64,000 nt of DNA from Microthyrium microscopicum (taxonomy: Eukaryota > Ascomycota > Dothideomycetes > Microthyriales > Microthyriaceae). A program made the position numbers and the translations under genes. This document shows, piece by piece, positions 44,724-55,342 of the stretch (within the stretch, counting starts at the first letter, position 1; every line of letters starts with the position of its first letter). A model generated the notes under the pieces. That model saw nothing but the letters and a program-made list of their open reading frames with translations. It was not told the DNA's origin and did no database searches. The DNA is taken from the NCBI GenBank assembly GCA_010405405.1, contig MU004231.1, positions 799,736 to 863,735 on the forward strand. Direction: 5' to 3'.

Positions 44724-46358
44724 CCTATGTGGCGACATAAGTCTAGCACGTCCGTGCATTAACTACATCAACATATCTAATCTTTAAATAGTAATAAATA
44801 ATTTAATTTATATTATATCTTTAAATTAATTGTTATAGGGTAGTAAGGAATTTTAAGACCTATAAGCTAGTCTTTTAAAATATCTAATATTTATCTATTT
44901 GCGTGCTTTCTTATTAAAGTATTTATTATTTTGCTAGATTTGCTTTATCTTTGCTTTAGCTTTAAGTTAAATAGCTCTTATAGTACTTTAAATTAAAAGT
45001 TAATATTATTTAATAATGTTCTTTTAATCTTTATAAAGCGTTTTAATTAAGTATAGATTAGGGGAATTAGCTAGTGTGTCTAAAAAAATAATTTTTTAAT
45101 TAAATATCTAATTAAATAAAAGCTACTATACCTTATAGTAAATACTAACGTTATCCTCTACTAAAAGTACCTATTTACCTAGATTTAAACGTTAAACTTT
45201 ATTATAAAAAGGAAATAATTCTTTCTAATAAGCGTTAAAGGTATACTAAATGAAATTAAGGTCTTCTTTCTTATAATCTTAATCTAGCTTCTTATATTTA
45301 AAGAGACGTTTAGGTATAAGTAGGTATTTTTAACCCTTCTTAATTCTTCGTAAAATTAATTAGTTCTTCCTTTAAATCTTATCGTTTTTAGCCTAAAATT
45401 CTATATATTTAGAGGTTCTAATGATTAAATAGTTAGCTTGCTTTAAATTAATAATATTCTTTAATTTTAGGACCTAATTCTTCTATATCTCTATTAAATA
45501 TAAAGTATTTATCTCTTCTTCTTAATTCTAAATAATATAAGGCTGTTTAACGTACGTATCTAAATAAGTAATATCTTATTATATCTTTTTAAACTATAGA
45601 TCTAACTCTTTGTTCTAATAACGATCTTTACTTTTTAGTACGTTTATACTACTTAGTTTACTTTCTTTAAAGTTAATCGTTATCTTATTATATCTAATTA
45701 TAACTATATTAAGAAAAAGGTCTAAAATCTTATAAATATATTACTTTTAGTCGTTAAGATTAAGTTTATAAAGACTAAGCTTCTATATAGCTTTTTTGCA
45801 TATAATTAGCTAAGAATTAATTCTGTCTCTTTTATAATAAGCCTTAGAACGTAGAATATTACGTAACTATTTACTATAAAGTTCTATAAGTTCTTAAAGT
45901 AGAATTCTAGCTTTATTTAATCTTAGATAATAAGCTTCTTAATAAACTAAATTATAAGTATCTTAAGGACTCTCTTACTTATATTTCTCCCTTATAGACT
46001 CTTAAATTTGCTAAGATAATATAGATCTAGGCTTAACTCATCTTAGTCTACCTTTTCTAAAGGTAGAATCTACGTGTTGTAGAAGGACGTTAATAGATAT
46101 AGAATTAGCTTATTATTAAGTTTAATAATAGAGCTTAAGGATAGCGTTTAGAGTTATATTACTAATTTTAGCTATAATTTTGCTAAAAGTTAGCCTATTA
46201 TAGAATTAATATTAAATTATAAGTATATGCTTATCGTAAGGAATTTTAGGTATTTTTAGTAGAGTTATTAATGTTTAATTATCTTAGGGATTTTAGTGTT
46301 GTCTATCTAAAGAGTGCTTGGCATGCACGGACGTGCTAGACTTATGCCGCCGCACAGG
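44724..46358. mobile_element. RIP-decayed TA-inserting DNA transposon (probably Tc1/mariner, Fot1/pogo-like)
   Basis: A 1,635-bp element with 36-bp terminal inverted repeats: CCT(A/G)TG(T/C)GGCG(A/G)CATAAG... ending in CACGTCCGTGCAT. The two ends differ at three positions, all transitions, and each is flanked by TA (44722-44723 and 46359-46360). The interior is saturated with TA and lacks any open frame. I could not read a transposase motif on either strand. Size, TA duplication and TIR length fit the fungal Tc1/mariner superfamily (Fot1, Pot2 and Flipper are 1.8-1.9 kb), but family placement is inference. Confidence 0.82.
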
Positions 46359-46360
46359 TA

Positions 46361-48051
46361 CAGGCGTTCCCGAGAAGGAGAAGGCAAAATGTACAGCCGA
46401 GGTGTGGAGTATTCAGATCTTGAGGTGACATCCGACCAGGATCACCGACGCTAGCCGGTGGAGTTTTCCCCAACTTGGACTGCAGGTGTTGGTGGCGTGG
46501 GTTGGCGACAGGAGCGAAGTGAGAAAGGAAAGGCAACCTGCAGGAGCTTTGGTCGACTTCAACTTCAAAGTTCAGAGTGATCTGCAACCTCAAGCCAGTG
46601 CGCAGAGCTCGTGTGCACGGTAAAGTCAAGGGTTGCTGATGGTCCAAGGTTGCTACCAGGTAAAGTTGAGCGACTCGAACATTGCTGACCTGGCGTTTGG
46701 CGTGCGGGGCTGGCAAAAACCACTTGAACTGCCAGAATTGTACTGTGAGTTGAGCTGTATGGTATGTAGTACTACTGGTAGTATTAGGTACTTCAACGAT
46801 CGTAGGACACATGCATATAAGACGAATACTTGTACTCGATCCTCGTGTTACTCTCTCTTATCATTGAGCGCCGTGCAGTGTCCCCGCGCCAAAGTTTAAA
46901 CTGATCATATTGAACATTGATCGATCCATTGGGCGATACCATCATGGTCCATACAACCACTAGCTTTGCCCATTTGATAACTGGCGTGGTTGTTGGATGC
47001 GCGCTAGCTATCTCTCGGCTCGTATCTTTGTCAAAGAGGAGTGATACGAACTTCACACGATGCTGACCATGTCAGTATTACTCCGTACAGTCACTGATAT
47101 CTACGAGTACCACCTCAGGGTTAGAAGGGGCTTTCAAGCAGGACATTTACTGATATCAAGAAAAACAAATGTTGTTCATCTGGTTTTATTTTGTCCGTTG
47201 CAGTGCGGTTAGAGATGATTTTGGCCATGGTTACAATCTTTATCTTATGGCTAAAAGTCGATGCAACACTACAAGTTCGGATGTCTAACGATCCAATCAC
47301 CAAATGCAAAGACATGCAAGGAGATTGGGAAGCTTTGCAGCTAAACTGGTGGCGCTGGCTTCAGAAGCATTTCAGCGATGCTGATTGCTCAGAATGGCGG
47401 GAGGAACATTTAGTGAGAACGGCGACTTGTCTCTTTTGAGCCTTTGCGATCAGCCACTGACGACCTTCTGCATCCCAATATCTACCCCATCGAGTTATCA
47501 ACGACAAATTCCAGACACTTTTTGGTGTTTACAACTACATCTTTCTTCCAAGGTCTTGATATTTGATTAGTCCTTGGTGGTGAACTAGCGAAATGTATGC
47601 TATTTGGACTGAACAAATACGTTACAAAATGCTATCTTTGACATATTCAGTTAGTCTGGGAAAGATCGCCAGCGTCCGTAACTTTGATAGCCATCAATTG
47701 TCTGTGCATAATATGTCCAGCACCAATTGACCATTCGCCCGGGACTGTCGCATGCATGCCACCCTTCTCTTTTGGCATCCCTGGTTCGGTGTCCCCCGTA
47801 GCCTTGGTCGACAATTGATTCGCTGGTGGATTGATTCGACACCAAAATGTCATGGGGGTGGCACTGATGCTCAGGCCATGCGAGTCGGCCTCCCCTCTCC
47901 ACAAGGGATCGTCAAGGTTGAGGCAAAACTACGAATTACATGCGGTTATTTGGTGATATGACCCGTTAGCTTCAGAGCTCCAATGAACCATTAGTCTGAT
48001 GGCCTGTTGAGGATCCGACATGGCGCTCCCGGCCTGTCTAATCCAGAATGT
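46361..48051. other. intergenic region, no supported gene
   Basis: About 1.7 kb of normal composition. Frames exist on both strands (46342-46812 minus, 156 codons, which begins inside the transposon end; 47191-47439 plus; 47647-47904 minus) but none has a recognisable family or splice pattern. Confidence 0.4.
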
Positions 48052-48237
48052 AGATAAGGGTGCTGGTTCTCCCACCTCTGAAGCATCTCCCAGTCTGATA
48101 TTCAGATAATCTTCTCCCAACATCTGCTAGCTCTCACTTCTGGAAAGAGGGGCACACTTGTTGAAGCTCTCCTTTTAAACCCTGCGCGGTTTTTACCTTA
48201 CTACCACTGGACAACTTGCGAGTGGTTATTGTTATCA
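48052..48237. promoter_or_regulatory. three GATA-factor (HGATAR) sites upstream of PTR2
   Basis: AGATAA at 48052-48057, AGATAA at 48104-48109 and TGATAA on the minus strand at 48232-48237, all within 220 bp of the PTR2 start. HGATAR is the binding consensus of AreA/NIT2, which activates genes for alternative nitrogen sources. Occupancy is inference; single sites occur by chance often, three clustered less so. Confidence 0.5.
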
Positions 48238-48268
48238 GCCTGGTCGTCACAACCTGTGACCTGTGACA

Positions 48269-50247
48269 ATGTCTCACGAAAAGACCCCCGAAAGCATCCA
48301 TGAGGATTCATCCCATGGCATGCGAAAATCGAGTATTGGCGAGGATTTCCTTGCAGAGCCTGGCTTTGAAGCGCCGACAGAGGAGGAGCTATTGACCCTT
48401 CGCCGTGTCTCCGATAAGATTCCAGTAAAAGCTTTCACAATCGCTTTTGTTGAATTGGTAGAGCGGTTATCTTACTATGGCTGTGTTCAGGTATGTATCA
48501 ATAAACTCAATATTGGAAACTCGATTAACTGTTTGGTAGGTGTACAGCAACTATATCCAGTTTGACCGACCTGGCACTGCTACAGGCAAAGCGCTTGATC
48601 CAAATGCCTCGGACGCTCAACCAGGTTTCCTTGGCTACCAGCAACGAGTTGCCAATGGAATCACAACACTTAATCAGTTCTGGGTTTACCTCATACCGCT
48701 ATTTGGCGCTTATGTCGCAGACACATACTGGGGCCGTTTCAAGACAATCTGGGTGTCTGTTCTGATCGCCATCGTGGGACACATTATCCTCATCTGTTCA
48801 GCTATTCCCAGTCTTATCGACAATTCGGGCAGAGGTGGTGCTATGGCAGTTTTCATCATTGGTATGCTCATTATGGGCATCGGTACTGGTGGATTCAAGC
48901 CAAATATCTCCCCTCTCATTGCCGAACAGATCCCTCATGAGCGCATTTTTGTCAAGACCTTGAAGTCTGGCGAGCGCGTCATTGTGGACCCGGCAGTTAC
49001 CATCTCCCGAGTCTACAACTGGTTCTACTTATTCATCAACATTGGTGCATTGGTCGGTCAGATCTCAATGGCCTACGCAGAGAGATATGTCGGATTCTGG
49101 CTGTCTTTCTTACTTCCCACCATCGCTTTCGTCGTCACGCTTCCGGTGCTCTTCTTCTGCCGAAATATGTACAAGAGATCCCCACCCACAGGTAGCGTTC
49201 TAGGACCAGCATTCAAACTTCTCATGTACGGATTGAAAAAAAACATTTCTGCCAATCCAGTCAAGTCTTACAAGCGCATGACCGATGGAGGCTTTTGGGA
49301 CAGAATCAAGCCATCAGTCTTCGCTCCTGGTACCCGCCCAAAATGGATGACATTCGACGATGCCTGGGTTTCTGAAGTAGCTCGTGGTTTTGCTGCGTGC
49401 AAAGTATTCGTCTGGGTAAGCTGCTCAAAACGTAGACAAGTGATGAAATATATACTAATGGAAGCAGTACCCTCTATGGTGGTTAACATACAACCAAATT
49501 AACAACAACTTGACCGCTCAAGCAGCACAAATGGAGCTACACGGTGTTCCCAACGACGTAATCAGCAACCTTGATCCTTTCGCACTGATCATCCTCATTC
49601 CGGTTTGCGATGTGCTTATCTATCCTTTCCTCCGCAAGATTGGTATCAATTTCTCGCCAATCAAGCGTATGTTTGCTGGCTTCATGGTCGGTGCGATGGC
49701 TATGATCTGGGCTTGCGTACTTCAAGCTTACATGTAAGTTCCAAAATTTCCATCCGACCTTTGTTTATGAACTCTCGTGCTGACAGAAAATAGCTACAAG
49801 AAAAGTCCTTGCGGCGATTTCGCCAGTGACTGCGATGCTGGCAAAGCCACGATCAACGTCTGGGCGCAAACAGGATCTTACATTCTCATTGCTCTGTCCG
49901 AGATTTTTGCCTCCATCACTTCCCTCGAATACGCCTTCTCCAAGGCTCCAAAGAACATGCGATCCATGGTTATGGCCGTAGCTTTGTTCACCAGCGCGTT
50001 GGCTGCTGCTCTTGGCGAAGCTTTTACCTCCGTCTCACAAGATCCTCTTCTCGTATGGAACTACGGATCAATGGCTGTCATTTCTTTCGTCGCTGGAATT
50101 CTCTTCATATTCATGTTCTGGAGTTTGGACAAGCAAGAAGATGCTCTTAACGCTCTGCCCACTGGTCATGTCCGCCGTGAGCAATTGGATGAAGAAGGTG
50201 GTCTTCCTATGCCTGTTGATAAGGCACTTGCGCCGGAGAAGTTTTAG
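48269..50247 (+). CDS. PTR2: PTR2-type proton-coupled di/tripeptide transporter
   Basis: Plasma-membrane POT/PTR2 family importer of di- and tripeptides. Four exons (48269-48490, 48540-49415, 49468-49733, 49794-50247) encode 605 residues. Family signatures: FVELVERLSYYG (ExxER-type motif, first helix), LGYQQRVANGITTLNQFWVY, LFGAYVADTYWGRFKTIW (second signature) and GIGTGGFKPNISPLIAEQIP, then VYNWFYLFINIGALVGQ. Twelve hydrophobic segments are expected; the large central loop (SYKRMTDGGFWDRIKPSVFA) is typical. The C-terminal half has YILIALSEIFASITSLEYAF and SKAPKNMRSMVMAVALFTSA. The tail is charged (KQEDALNALPTGHVRREQLDEEG). A secreted aminopeptidase gene follows on the same strand. Confidence 0.96.
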
Positions 50248-51601
50248 AATTTTCAGTGTTTGGAAATTGTAAATCTAGCGTTTGTTTTGTTGACGTTGGA
50301 AAGATACCAGTTGTAACGTTGCCGTCGGTGGCATTAAAACAGATTAGACACCATCGTGGAACTCTTATGCTTGATGAAGCTTGAGATAATGTTAATGACA
50401 AAGAGAATGATTCTGAATGTTTTTCTTCAAACACCGTGAAATATAGAGCGCGCCTGCTGCTTCATTCTACTGTATTGCCATGGACGAAGCTGGATTTTCC
50501 AGAGTAGTGCTCGAAGTAGCATTCATGTTGGCCATATCAAGCCGGTACAAACAATTTGACGGGAAGGAAATACCGACGGAGGTGTCTCGGCATTCAGGGG
50601 AAACTCTGCCAGAAACAGATCCGATCTCGTTGCGGCTGCCACATCGGTCCCAAGATCTCTGTCTTCGGATCATTAAGTTCGTCGCGTGCTCTTTCAGGAA
50701 CCATACATGTGCGGCGGGTTCGTTGCCGTGAGCCAGCAGAATGGACCTCCGTCTTTACCGCCTCGATCGGTCCCATGTTCCTGCTAGTGTGACATGACCG
50801 CCTTTTCGACCCGTGGACAATGATGACAGCATTCTGAAATTATTACAAAGTCTAGATCAATGAGATGAACTCTATGGATATCGATAAGCATTCAAGTGTG
50901 TGATATAGGGATAGGGCGTCGATGGGTGCGCTAGAAGGGCTAATCGATCTTCCGAGAGTATATTGGGGTTTCTATGCTTCAGCGAACATCAAGCTCTGTA
51001 TAGATCTAATTCTTAATATGTTCCAATTACGGCCAATGCTTAGTCCACCTGTGGTCCTACAGTATGAAAGCTTGTAGGTTTTGTTTCTAGTGCTGAACAC
51101 GAGGGCGAAGGTGGATATATCGCATGGTTGGCGGCTTCGAAACAATGCGGAATGATTCCAAAAATCAGGTATCAGGTCGGTTGATGGTACGCTTGTTCAA
51201 GGATAGCGTGGATACTGGTGTTGAGTTTGTTGAGAGTAAGACTGCCTGCCTTGGTGTTGAAGATGTTGTCTTGAATGACTCGACGCCACCAACCACGACT
51301 AGCCAGTCACAATGCATACAACAAGTCAGCCTAAAGAGGTGGCGGGCGGTCAAGGATAGATTGCGGGGATTAAAGGCCTCTTCGGATCAGAGCCATGGGT
51401 ACTTTGGCACTGACATCCTCAAGGGCATTCTTGATTGCTTAAAGTCCTTCCCTTGACATTTGCTTCGCTCACCCAGCAGCTTGTATTGTCGTATTACTTG
51501 TCGTTGTAGTTTTACGCACATATTCGCATCATATCTTCAGCGCTCGTTCCATTCGAGCTGTTCCTGTTGTTTACGCATTCTTTGTTGTGCCTACGATCAT
51601 T
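50248..51601. other. intergenic region PTR2-aminopeptidase
   Basis: About 1.35 kb. Contains the PTR2 3' end and the aminopeptidase promoter; one HGATAR site (CGATAA) lies at 50882-50887. Frames such as 51124-51456 plus (110 codons) and 50467-50673 minus are not supported by any family. Confidence 0.45.
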
Positions 51602-52833
51602 ATGAGGCTCTCTCAAGCTCTATTAGTTGGCGCGGCATCGACCGCATTCGCTGCGCCGCGGATAACAGACTATCAACTTTACCAAGGCCTTGTCGAGCAA
51701 GACACTAACAATGCTCCTGTTGAGAGGTTTCTGGTTGAGACAGCGCCAGGTGTGACAAAGTGGGTAACTGAGGAGGACAAACTAGAGATGCTTCGAGTGA
51801 GTAAGACCCAGTCTGGAGACCAATTACTTTCGCTAATGTCCCGTAGAATGATATCAACTTTATGGATATCACCGAGCATCAAGACTTTGCAACACCCGTC
51901 CGCGTTGCCAATCAAGGAAAAGTCAAGTTCCCGAGCGCAGCTGCTAAGCAATCCGGCGTGAAACCGTTGCTACCAAAGCTATCGATCGATCCTATGAAAG
52001 AGAACCTCGCAAAGTTTTCAAGCTTTTACACTCGTTACTACAAGTCATCGTATGGAGCCGAGTCGTCGAAATGGCTACAGGGAAAGATTGCCGACACCGT
52101 GAAGGAGTCCAAGGCAGAAAAACTTGTGCAAATAAAGCCATTTGACCATCCATGGGGACAGAGCAGCATCATTGCGACCATTCCCGGCAAGTCCAACAAA
52201 ACGGTCGTAATCGGGGCGCACCAGGATAGCATCAACATGTTCTTCCCAACCATGCTTCCAGCACCTGGCGCCGACGATGATGGCTCCGGCACCGTAACCA
52301 TCCTTGAGGCATTGCGCGTTCTTCTCCAGGACCCAGATATCCTCGCAGGCAAGGCAGCCAACACTCTCGAATTCCACTGGTACTCTGCAGAAGAAGGCGG
52401 ACTTCTCGGCTCCCAGGCCATTTTCCAATCATACCAGAAAGCTGGCCGCGATGTTCGCGCTATGCTGCAGCAGGATATGACCGGCTTCATCAAGCGCACG
52501 ATAGCGGCAGGCAAGAAGGAAGCGCTTGGTGTCATCACTGACTTTGTCGATCCTGACCTTACAACTTTCATTCAGAAAGTTATCACTGAATACTGCGACA
52601 TCCCATACGTCTTGACCAAGTGCGGATATGCTTGCAGTGACCATGCCAGCGCAAGCAAGGCTGGTTATCCTAGCGCATTCGTCATCGAGGGGGAGATGGA
52701 TTTGACGCATGATGGTATTCATACTGACAAGGACACCATCGACCTTGTTGATTTTGGACATATGTTGCAGCATGCGAAGTTGACGCTTGGGTTGGCATAT
52801 GAGCTGGCTTTTGCTGATCTTGAAATGTCGTAG
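51602..52833 (+). CDS. LAP1: secreted leucine aminopeptidase, M28E family (LAP1-like)
   Basis: Zinc aminopeptidase that removes N-terminal residues from extracellular peptides. Two exons (51602-51796, 51847-52833) encode 393 residues, the usual length for fungal LAP1. Signal peptide: [17 protein letters not shown], cleaved before APR. A propeptide ([20 protein letters not shown]) precedes the mature enzyme. Dinuclear zinc site and catalytic residues are in the expected order: GAHQDSIN (His, Asp), GADDDGSG (bridging Asp), [10 protein letters not shown] (catalytic and ligand Glu), LQQDMTGF (Asp) and [11 protein letters not shown] (His). The cysteine pair in [20 protein letters not shown] fits the conserved disulfide. 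ATG at 51602 was chosen because it gives the signal peptide. Confidence 0.96.
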
Positions 52834-53120
52834 CGCTGCCTGCTTGACTTTGGCATGTGATGAATGTGTATAATTATCTTGAGAAAGAGCATATATATTA
52901 GAAATGAGGGAATTGGTTATACGAGAGCTGGCTTAAGGAATCGGAGGAGATGTTGATGATATCCTATGACGCATATTACCGATTTAAATATGAATGAAAG
53001 ATTTTAAGAGATGACTGCATATATGCTAATATTTGTACAATGAGTATTTCGCTGCTAAGAGACAATCGATGGCCTTCCCAATCTCTGGCAAAGGCCATTA
53101 CTATGGAAAGCGTCATATCG

Positions 53121-54093
53121 TTATACGACAATCTCGCCCTTCCATGTAGCCTCTGTGAGTCCCAGAGTACGGATGAGGTTTTGCCACCGTGGTCCACCCC
53201 TTTCTTTTCTCACAAGATACTTGAGCAGCTTCTGCCTCTTGTGAACCATAAGGCGAAGGTTTCGCTTGTTATGGTGATCCTTATGTCCTCTCTCTTGAAT
53301 AAAGTTGGCAAGGTTCCTGATCTTCGCTGTTAGAACAGCAATCTGGACTTCAGACGACCCAACATCCACACCCGCTCGGAACTTTTCTGCTCTTTCTTTC
53401 CCATCCTTTCCTGCAAGAACCGCGTCCGTGTTGTGCCGACCGAACGTCTGAATACATGTTTGTATGTTGACCCGTCGAAGATCTTTGAGATTACCCGCCT
53501 CCAGTTTTACAATTCGCTCAATTGCTACTTTCGCTCGCTCATGCTCGGCTTGATGTCGCTCTTCCCGGAGCGCCTTTTCCTCTTCCATGCGTTGCTCATA
53601 TTCCTCTCTTGTTTCCACAGGAAGCTGCTCTGGTCTGAGTATATCGGTGCTGGTAAGGTGCTTTGAGCGTGCGAGTTGCTGATCCAGTTGTTCTTGTGTG
53701 AGATGGAAGTTTAGTCTTTTATCGGCATTCTCTCTCGCAAGCTGGAGAGCTTCCTCTGTCGCGATGATACTCTCGTCATAGGTCTTCGGCGGATCGAACG
53801 ATTGGAGAAATCGTGTTGTTAGGCCACGAACTGGATTGGTGCCTGGCTTCGGTGGGGGTTCATCCTTTGACTTCTTCCCCCGAGACTTTAGCGCTGCGGA
53901 ATGCGCTTGTTTTTGGCGATCAACGTATTGGTTCGTGGCTGCTTGATGGTTGGAGTATGAAGTGAAGGTTCGGATAGGCAGGTCGCGACATGGTCGCTTG
54001 TGAACTTCAGAAAGTTAGGCAATGGCTATAGGTGAGAGTATGAGCACACTTACATATATCTGCCCTTAATGGGACTGGTATTCGTGGTGGCAT
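53121..54093 (-). CDS. MRPS28: mitochondrial ribosomal protein uS15m (MRPS28)
   Basis: Small-subunit protein of the mitochondrial ribosome. Two exons (54093-54054, 54004-53121) encode 307 residues. The S15 domain occupies the C-terminal 100 residues: VGSSEVQIAVLTAKIRNLAN, ERGHKDHHNKRNLRLMVHKR and QKLLKYLVRKERGGPRWQNLI. The long N-terminal extension is fungal-specific: a presequence (MPPRIPVPLRADIFHKRPCR), KSRGKKSKDEPPPKP and a coiled, charged stretch (REEYEQRMEEEKALREERHQ). Acceptor CTGAAG at 54005 is required to keep the frame; the nearer CACAAG would break it. Divergent from RPS0, with 285 bp between starts. Confidence 0.93.
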
Positions 54094-54378
54094 TGGGGAT
54101 GTAATGCGTTCTTCATCCTTCACGAACCCAACTTTTTTCTCCCATTGCATGGGGGACGAAGGTTAAAACTGCTATGTAAGCAGTAATATTTAGATCAAGT
54201 AGCGTATTGTAAGTCTTGAGCCAGAAGTAGTTAGACCGGCGCTAGCCCAAGTTTCGCTTAGCGTCTCTGGACCTGCACACAACTCCAAAATCCTCAATTG
54301 CGAAATTCCTCCCACCTCGACAACATTTCCACTTCGTTCACTCTTCACTTTGTCAAACCGCTTGTTCTAGTCGCAATC
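54094..54378. promoter_or_regulatory. shared promoter of uS15m (mitochondrial) and uS2 (cytosolic) genes
   Basis: 285 bp between start codons of two ribosomal small-subunit protein genes that serve different ribosomes. The right part is C/T-rich (CCTCCCACC, CAACATTTCC), as in leaders of ribosomal protein genes. No defined motif is claimed. Confidence 0.5.
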
Positions 54379-55342
54379 ATGGCGTCCAAGAATCTGCCCG
54401 CGCTCTTCAATCCTACGTCGCAGGACATTGAGCAACTGCTCGCTGCCTCTGCGCATCTCGGCAGCAAGAATATCCAGGTATGAAGGTATAAAATTCATTC
54501 CACCCAATTATAACTAATTTTGCTCTCAGACTCATATGGAACCTTACCTCTGGAAGACCCGTCCAGATGGAATCAACATCATCAACATCTCCAAGACCTG
54601 GGAGAAGATTGTCCTCGCTGCCCGTATTATTGTCGCCGTCGACAACCCCGCCGACATCTGTGTTATTTCAGCTCGTCCATACGGTCAACGTGCCGTTCTC
54701 AAGTTCGCTGCCCACACCGGTGCCGTCGCCATTGCTGGTCGCTTTACTCCCGGTAACTTCACCAACTACATCACTCGCTCCTTCAAGGAACCACGCTTGA
54801 TCATTGTCACCGACCCACGCACCGACGCCCAGGCCATCAAGGAAGCATCATACGTTAACATTCCAGTCATTGCTCTCTGCGACACCGATTCTCCCACTGA
54901 ATACGTCGATGTGGCCATTCCGGTCAACAACAAGGCTCGCCTCTCTATTGGATTGGCTTGGTGGATGTTGGCCCGTGAGGTCCTCCGTCTCCGTGGCACC
55001 ATTGCCTCCCGTGACACCGAGTGGGATGTCATGCCCGATCTGTACTTCTACCGCGATGCTGAGGCGGAGGACCAGAAGGAGGCTGCTGCTGAAGAGAAGG
55101 TCCCAGGTGCCGAAGAAGCTCCTGGCTTTGGAGACGAGTGGGCTGCCGGTGCTTCCGGTGCTGGTGGAGCTTTCGCCGCAGCTAATACCTCCGGCGCTGG
55201 CGGAGCCGGCGGCTGGGACGCTGACGGTGCTACTGACTGGGCTGCTGGTGGTTCTACTGAGCCTGCAGCCGCTACCGATGACTGGGCTGCTGCTTCTGCT
55301 CCTCCAGCTACTGGTAGTGGAGATGCTGCTGCCAACTGGTAA
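54379..55342 (+). CDS. RPS0: 40S ribosomal protein S0 (uS2)
   Basis: Cytosolic small-subunit protein needed for late 20S pre-rRNA processing. Two exons (54379-54477, 54530-55342) encode 303 residues. Conserved text: [117 protein letters not shown] and [20 protein letters not shown]. The C-terminal 80 residues are Ala/Gly/Trp-rich with repeated DWAA/DEWAAG units ending ANW, as in fungal S0. Codon use is strongly C-ending in the core, a sign of high expression; that bias also creates long antisense frames that are not genes. Confidence 0.97.

Noticed and set aside
46342-46812. 156-codon minus-strand frame right of the TA transposon
   Set aside because: Runs into the transposon end (stop lies inside its terminal repeat), shows no family motif and is overlapped by an opposite frame.
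47647-47904. Two overlapping minus-strand frames of about 85 codons
   Set aside because: Both open in different frames over the same DNA, no similarity recognised, no start context or splice sites.
55048-55335. 95-codon Ala/Pro-rich frame antisense to RPS0
   Set aside because: Mirror of the Ala/Gly-rich RPS0 tail; arises from its C-ending codon bias.
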